A DNA stretch of 64,000 nt from Parietaria judaica (Eukaryota; Streptophyta; Magnoliopsida; Rosales; Urticaceae). Location of the stretch: contig OX940864.1 of assembly GCA_954871525.1 (NCBI GenBank), positions 24,360,001-24,424,000 of the forward strand, written 5' to 3'. Numbering within the stretch: position 1 is the first letter of the stretch; each line of letters opens with the position of its first letter. The notes under the pieces are model-generated. The model made no database searches. It saw only the letters and a list, made by a program, of their open reading frames with translations, and was not told the DNA's origin. A program made the translations under genes and the position numbers. This document shows, one piece after another, positions 58,549 through 64,000 of the stretch.

Positions 58549-58785
58549 GTGGCGGAACCACGATTTATAATCCAGGGGGCTGTATTTAATTATTTTCTAA
58601 AAAGTTACATTTAGAGAGACTATATTAAAAATTTTAATGATAGTTAGGGGGGCGAATTTAAAATTTTATTGGAATTTACACTAAAAAAATAAAACTGAGG
58701 GATCAAAATGCAAAAAAAATTGTTGGGGGGGGGGGGGTGGGGGGGGGCTTCAGCACCCCCACCCTAGAAGCTAGTCCCGCCTATG
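58549..58785. mobile_element. 237-bp element with 10-bp direct repeat flanks and poly-G tract
   Basis: Flanked by identical ccatggacca (58539-58548 and 58786-58795), consistent with an 8-10-bp TSD (hAT or Mutator type). Termini GTGGCGGAACC and the inverse CATAGGCGGGACT are weak inverted repeats. A run of G interrupted once lies at ~58725-58747, followed by cagcacccccaccc. A 5' portion of a related copy (gtggcggaaccaggaattc) starts at ~59383 without a matching right end. Confidence 0.6.
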
Positions 58786-60278
58786 CCATGGACCAATAAA
58801 TACCGATTCCGGATTTGATTGAAAAAAGATTATTTTTAAAATGGGAGCCGGCATAACAATTTCAGCCCTAATCATAAACATGGGCATTGATTATCACGGA
58901 CCTGGCAGCGGCGCTGAGACTGTACGTGATCATGTACGCGATGGCTTCCGGTTTATGCTGAAAGAAGATGTATCGCCGGAGAAATTAAAGGATATTGAAT
59001 GGACAGATTGGACGGAGAGGAGATTAATTAAGCTCACCAGATTGCGATTAGCGAGGTAGTTAATTCCGGGTTTGGCATTAATCCTGCTAAAACCACAAGG
59101 ATCTCAAAAGCCAAGTACTCCAAGCTATATATGCACAACCGATATGAATGACTAAGTGACAAATATTAGGTGGTTAAGCAGAGCATGATCAAATTGTAGC
59201 AGAGTTGATGATTCAGCGGCAAACATACTCACACATGTTATTTCAAATATTTTTAGTGGAATAATTTTTTAATGATATAAATTTTTTGGCACATATATTT
59301 CGGTTGACTCCCGACCTTGAAGTTCCACATGGCGGCATTTGATTTATCAACGTTTTTGCTCCTTTAGACAGGGTATGAGCTAGTGGCGGAACCAGGAATT
59401 CACATCCCGGAGGAGTTATATTTATTTTATTTATTTTTTGTCAAAAATTACACTTAGGGATTTATATTTAAATTTTAGTGAAACTTTAGTAAAATTATAC
59501 AACAATACTACTTTTGAGAATTTGTGGAGCTTAGTTGAAAGTAGCAAAAAACGTGGATAAATCATGCATCGGAATGTGGAACTTCCCGGTGAGAGTTAAT
59601 AGAAAAACCTAATTACTTTTGCCAAGATTTGTTATATTATTCGGAATTTATGCCACACAAAAAATTGGGAATATAAGTAAAATATTTTGTAACATATATG
59701 TATTTTTGTCGCAAATATCTCAAAATATATTACAAATTAGGTGGGCCTTTTTTAATTCTTTTTTGGAACCTTTATCTCAATAATATAAGGTCAAATACTC
59801 AACTACCGAGCCAATTTTGTTGTTGAACAATCTCTTAAAGCTTACCACACCATAGCTGCAGAGGGCAATGCCAGCTTCAGATTCACGGAGATATAACCGA
59901 ATGCCTCACTCGAAAATCCTCGCCAAGTACGTTCAAACTTGCCCGAGAACATCACATAAACCGCAAGCACGAAGACCGATATCCACAGCGTGATCGAGGC
60001 TGCTAACGGAGCTCCTCTGAATCCCAATGACGTCAAATGCACCAAGCAATAAGCGACGCCGATTTGAACGACCAGCGATAGCGCTGAGAACAGAACCAAA
60101 GGCCGTACGGTGGATTGCGTTTGAAGAAACCTTAAAATGTTTTGGAGGAACCCGAATGCAAACAAGCTCGGAATCATGAACTTCGTGTAGATTGCCGCGG
60201 TGCGGGAAATATGAGGATCTTGACGGAGAAAAAGCAGAATCGGCTCTGTGAAGATCCAAGAGAACGATATTGATGACG

Positions 60279-61268
60279 TGTTTTCACACACCAACAGTCA
60301 CGTAAATTGTGAATGAGATTTCGATTTGATATTGCTGAATTTTGTGGATTCTGACCTCCGCGTCGTCAATACTTTAGACGGTGACAAAAATAAATATGAA
60401 AAGAAAAAGATTAGAACACCGAGGTTTTTTAGAGAGGTTCGTCCCAATGCGGTAGTTGACTACGTCCTCTGTACGTTTTATTGCTTTGAGAAAGGTGATC
60501 AACCGAAACCACAAGCCAATTTCTGGTTGATCTAAAGTAAAATATGAAAAGCTCTGGAAAATACAAATCTCTCTATTCTCCCAGAATCAATGCTTGCGTG
60601 CGTATGATGGGGTCGTCTTCTTGCTTTTATAGGCTCCTGGTTCCTGCCCGTTGGGAGTGTACGTTGGTGATGGCTTCGAGTTCGGAGCTTGGTTTGCTGT
60701 CGAGCTGACACGTAGGCCACGTTCTGAGAGATTTGCGTAGTGGTGGACTTTGACTTGTCGTCGTGGGTTTTGAATTTAAATCGTGGCGATTTTCCTGGTC
60801 GGGCCTTGAGGGTTTGAATTGAAGTGGTTGACTTAGTCTGCTCGTGTTCGGATGTTTCGTATGCTTCTGTTCGGATTCCTTTGTTGACAATCTCAGCCCG
60901 GGGCGAGCTTTTGGGTTCTTCAGGTCGATCAATTTGTTTGATGTTTGGGTTTTGAACAAGTGTTGGTTTTTTTGCCTTGAAGTAGGATCTTCGAGCTCAG
61001 TTCGGGGTTTCTTTCCTTGAAAGGCTCTGCTCGGATTCCTTTTAGGCATTTTCTGCTCGTGGTGAACTTCTTATCTTGTGGGTTTTTGGTTCTGTTCGGG
61101 CCCGAACATGGTCGAATGTTCATTGGGCCTCTGGGCTTCGCGGTTTATAAGCCCGTTTTGCACAAATATTCAATTATATTCATGACTCATGCTTTTAATT
61201 AATTTGAACCATTAATTTAATTAATGATCTCATAACTCCCATTTAAGGAACGAATTTGCACATCAACA
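60279..61268 (+). repeat. Probable LTR (~990 bp) of the element entering from 60.28 kb
   Basis: MATE homology stops at ~60280, where TGTTTTCACAC begins. The block ends ACATCAACA at 61268, after which an element-like leader leads to the coiled-coil ORF. TG...CA ends fit an LTR, but no second LTR or clear primer-binding site is visible in the window, so both edges are provisional. Confidence 0.45.
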
Positions 61269-61607
61269 GATAGCCCCCTACTATAAAAAAAATATGAAAT
61301 ATTATTTATAGTATAAATTTGACAAAATCATGTAAAAATTCGTGATGAAAATTAATTAAATTCACGGAATCAGAGATATTTGTGACTTTTGCCGCAAAAA
61401 TAAATTAATTTAGGGACACTAGAATTGTTTTCATGATAATATCTTATTCTCCGGGGGTTGAGGTGCAATTTCTTTTGAAATCGAAATGATTTTGAACTTT
61501 TTGGAGGGAGCAGTTACGACACGTGTCGATTTGCTCGAGATTCGAAGAAGAGGATAACCTCTTCGACTTCTGTTGACTTGGTCAGCTCATCATTGCGCTG
61601 ACGTGTC

Positions 61608-63533
61608 ATGATCTGGGAATTGGTCCCAGGAAAAGGGAAAGAGAAGGTCACTCATGTGACCGAGAAGGTTTCTGCTCGGCCCGAAGTGGCCATAGGAGTG
61701 AAGAAAATCTCCGAGAAGGCTCGGGGGGTTTCTAAGGAGGGGGAGACCCAGGGGTCGGTTCCTACTTTGCCCGTAGGGGAACCCAGGGCAACTCTCGGCC
61801 CGAAGGTTGCGTCGGAGCAGGTCTTGGAGGGAACTGTTCTTTCGGCAGCCGAACAAGAAGCTGCCCGGGCTGTCGCAGAGAGGGAGTTCGTCGAGATTTC
61901 TGACGAAGAGCCGACTCTGGAGCCGACCAAAGTTTCTGAACCCCTGCCCGCTCCTGGGCTCGCACCGGCTGAGGTTGTGAGCCCGCAGAGCCAGGGTAAG
62001 CGGGTTCGCTCCGCTGAGGAGGATGTGGCTCGTAAAATGTCGAAGGGAGATGATCCTCAAGGGGTTGGGGGCGAAACTACGACCAAAACTTTTTCCGAGG
62101 TGCTTCAATATAGAAGCGCCAAACCTCCACTTCAAGGTTTGGGGAAGAAAGGAGTTTCTTATAAGAAGACAGCTGGTCGCGACCGGGTCTTGCTCGGGAA
62201 CATCTCCGATCGGCGCACAGAGAAAACGAGTCGTGAGGTTCAGCCCGCCCAAACAGGGAGTTCAGACCCTCACCTTCAGGTTAAGAGGGTCGCCAAGGTC
62301 GCCTGGTATGGTGAGAAGGGTCTTCACGAGGCTCCCAAGGTAGCTGGGAACTTGATGAAGCAACTAACGAGCGGGGGAATTTCTCCCATGAGGGATGAAG
62401 ATGTTTCTCAGCCTCGGGTATACAATGCTTTCGCTGCTATGCATGCCAAGGTAAATGAGGTACTTTTATCACGCTTTCTTTTCTGTCGTGCGTTTTATAT
62501 ATATATTTTCTATTTTCGTTGGCAGCTCGGAGCATATGCCAACGAGTTGGTTCTCAGATATGAGGTCGCGCTCAGAGAGCTTAAGGAGAGGCTGTCCGTG
62601 GCCGAGGGGGATGGGATCAAGGCCGATTTGGCCGAGAAGGAAAAAGAGCTAGCTCGGGTGAAAGCCGAGCTAGAAAAGAGTTCTGGGCAGCTGGCGCTGA
62701 GGAACAAAGAGGTCCTCGAATTGAAGCGCTTGGTCGGAGTGAGGGACCAGAAGATTAAGGCCTTGGAGATTACAGAGGTAGACCTTCGGGAGAAGCTGGT
62801 CAATGATTCTGCTATGGTCTCCGAGGCCCAGGCGGCCGAGAAGACGGCTCTTGCACTGCTCGCCACCTCTGATGCTGCGTTGGGCCGGGCTAGGAACACC
62901 ATGAGGGAACTTCGCGAAGAGATGATCGCATTGAAAGTGGATCATTCTTACATCCAGGACAAGCTGACCGCGGCTCGGGCGGAGGCGGCTGCTGAGAAGA
63001 AGGCCGCCAAGGCTGCTCGGCGCAAGTATCGCAAGAGCGTGTAGCAAAGAGACGCGGTGATTGCTCACCACGAGAAAATTGCGCATGATACCAAGATCCT
63101 TCATCAGGTTGAGGGCAACGTGGCTATCATTGGTGAGATACTCGAGGGTAAACTCACCGACTTTTCGGGCGAGCTGGAAATTCTCACGGAGGATAAGTCT
63201 ACGTATGAAGACCTCCTGGCCGGGCAATCGGCACCCGTGGTGGACTCTCCAGCTCTCTCTCACGAGTTCGACCTGACCGAGGGTGCTGGTCTTGCAGATC
63301 CCGAGCCGAGCTTAAACGCAGCGATTCTCCCGGAAGAGAATGCCTCTACTCTGCCGACCCTGAGTGGACCAACCCAAATCGAGCTTGAGGTTACCCCGTC
63401 TGAAGACAACCCGATTTCGACCGAGCTAAACCCACCTGAGCCGAGTGTACATCTCCCGACCACATCGAGCGCGATCGAGCTGAACCCGACCGAGCCGACC
63501 CAGCAAGTGGAGACTTCTTCCGACGCTGCCTAA
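61608..63533 (+). pseudogene. Retrotransposon-associated coiled-coil protein, one amber codon
   Basis: ATG 61608 to TAA 63533. A 75-nt intron (62451-62525; AAG/gtaaat ... ggcag/CTC) is a multiple of three and stop-free, so it reads through. Splicing gives ...MHAKLGAYANELVLRYEV. The N-terminal part is Pro/Glu/Lys-rich and disordered. Residues after the intron form a long Ala/Glu/Lys/Leu coiled coil (RELKERLSVAEGD ... LAEKEKELARVKAELEKSSG). After KYRKSV a TAG (63042-63044) interrupts, but the same frame continues QRDAVIAHHEKIAHDTKILH to an acidic Thr/Ser/Pro-rich tail. GC and codon use differ sharply from the AT-rich surroundings. Such proteins are common extra ORFs of plant Gypsy-type elements; the N-terminal transposon-protein domain usually present is missing. 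Role unknown, perhaps gag-like. Confidence 0.6.
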
Positions 63534-64000
63534 AGAAGGCAGCCATCTCTGAGCTTGTTGCTCCTTTTTCCTTTTTATTTTTGAATATTGAACATCGTTT
63601 CTGCCCGTGGTTAGGGCCTTATTTCGGGCAGGTTATGGGACATGAACCCTTTTTTTGTAATCTTTTCGTCATTTTGCAAGCACTCTGCCCGTGGTTAGAG
63701 CTTTTATAATAACTCGATCTTTTTTGCAAAAATTGTTCTGAAAAATAAGTTGCTATTTTTTTTTTTTTTTTTTTAAATACATAGCTGTTTTTTGTAAACG
63801 TGGTGAATAATATTTTGTTGCTTCTACTTTATGGAGCTTTTAATCGGAGTATCCGATCAAGATATTTTTGTCAATTTTCAGATCGGATATTCTGATCTTA
63901 TTACATATGTTAGGAAAAAAGAGGTTTGATACGATCTAGCTTACACGAGCTCAAGAGTGGCTAAAAATGAAATAGGATTCGTAGTACCTTGGGGAGTAGA
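63534..64000 (+). other. 3' part of the same element, continues off-window
   Basis: tctgcccgtggttag is repeated at ~63600 and ~63686, followed by a poly-T run (63750-63773). No gene is seen before the window ends. The element's pol, if any, would be beyond 64000. Confidence 0.4.

Larger units (their letters stand above)
56146..60280 (-). pseudogene. MATE/DTX transporter paralogue, 5'-truncated pseudogene
   Basis: Minus-strand exons: ~60278-59846 (partial exon 2), 59124-59038 (87 nt), 58957-58902 (56 nt), 58089-57851 (239 nt), 57538-57420 (119 nt) and 56247-56146 (102 nt, stop TAA). Exons 3, 5 and 6 have exactly the sizes of the intact gene at 14527, and splice sites are in the same places. 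Signatures are [61 protein letters not shown] and GLWIGLICGLS. Exon 4 is 56 nt instead of 57, a 1-nt deletion that shifts the frame. Exon 1 and the first ~50 codons of exon 2 are replaced by an LTR element at ~60280. Its introns hold several small elements. Confidence 0.9.

Noticed and set aside
61590..62252. 220-aa antisense ORF over the coiled-coil gene
   Set aside because: Antisense shadow of a GC-rich coding region; no domain and no splice or start support.

Overview
The window reads as nuclear DNA of a flowering plant, most likely a eudicot. It is AT-rich, its genes are split by GT-AG introns, and the recognisable host genes belong to plant families: a 3-hydroxybutyryl-CoA-dehydrogenase-like enzyme, MATE/DTX transporters, an UNC-13/PATROL1-like protein, F-box and MATH proteins and a secreted Cys-rich peptide. 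No bacterial, organellar or CRISPR features were seen. Everything rests on reading the sequence by eye; no database was searched.

Layout. 1-14.5 kb: the 3' half of a dehydrogenase gene (397-2522), a 42-aa Cys/Lys-rich mini-gene (6490-6618), a Copia RT scrap (~7.6 kb), a likely 1.6-kb solo LTR (10343-11926), and three MITE-type elements flanked by 9-bp duplications typical of the Mutator superfamily (5380-5824, 9134-9658, 13094-14180). 14.5-17.8 kb: an intact seven-exon MATE transporter gene encoding 474 aa. 18.9-25.6 kb: a mosaic of decayed gene pieces (DUF1985, F-box, BRCT) and a ~373-bp tandem repeat, all peppered with the 6-mer CCGCTA/TAGCGG. 25.7-31.4 kb: a truncated PIF/Harbinger element with a broken transposase, then a young Copia element (perfect 5-bp TSD, LTRs ~1.8% diverged) that interrupts a MATH-domain exon.

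33.7-42.4 kb: the most structured feature, an 8.7-kb Mutator-like element with near-matching 9-bp TSD. It holds a DUF1985 gene on the + strand and a MuDR/SWIM transposase on the - strand. A 1.0-kb CACTA element sits inside a transposase exon, and its precise removal restores the reading frame. Both MULE genes also carry stops or frameshifts. 42.9-44.4 kb: the last two exons of an UNC-13-like gene, as a pseudogene. 44.9-53.1 kb: a decayed Ty3/Gypsy element (LTR, PBS, gag, protease, start of RT), interrupted by a 2.6-kb LTR-like insertion and ended by MULE remnants. 53.9-54.1 kb: a small secreted Cys-rich peptide gene on the - strand. 56.1-60.3 kb: an inverted, decayed paralogue of the MATE gene with conserved exon sizes. 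Its missing 5' part is replaced by an LTR element (60.3 kb to the window end) encoding a coiled-coil protein.

In functional terms, only the dehydrogenase (5' end off-window), the 14.5-kb MATE gene, the 42-aa ORF and the Cys-rich peptide look like possible working genes. The rest is a record of nested transposition, capture of gene fragments and decay.
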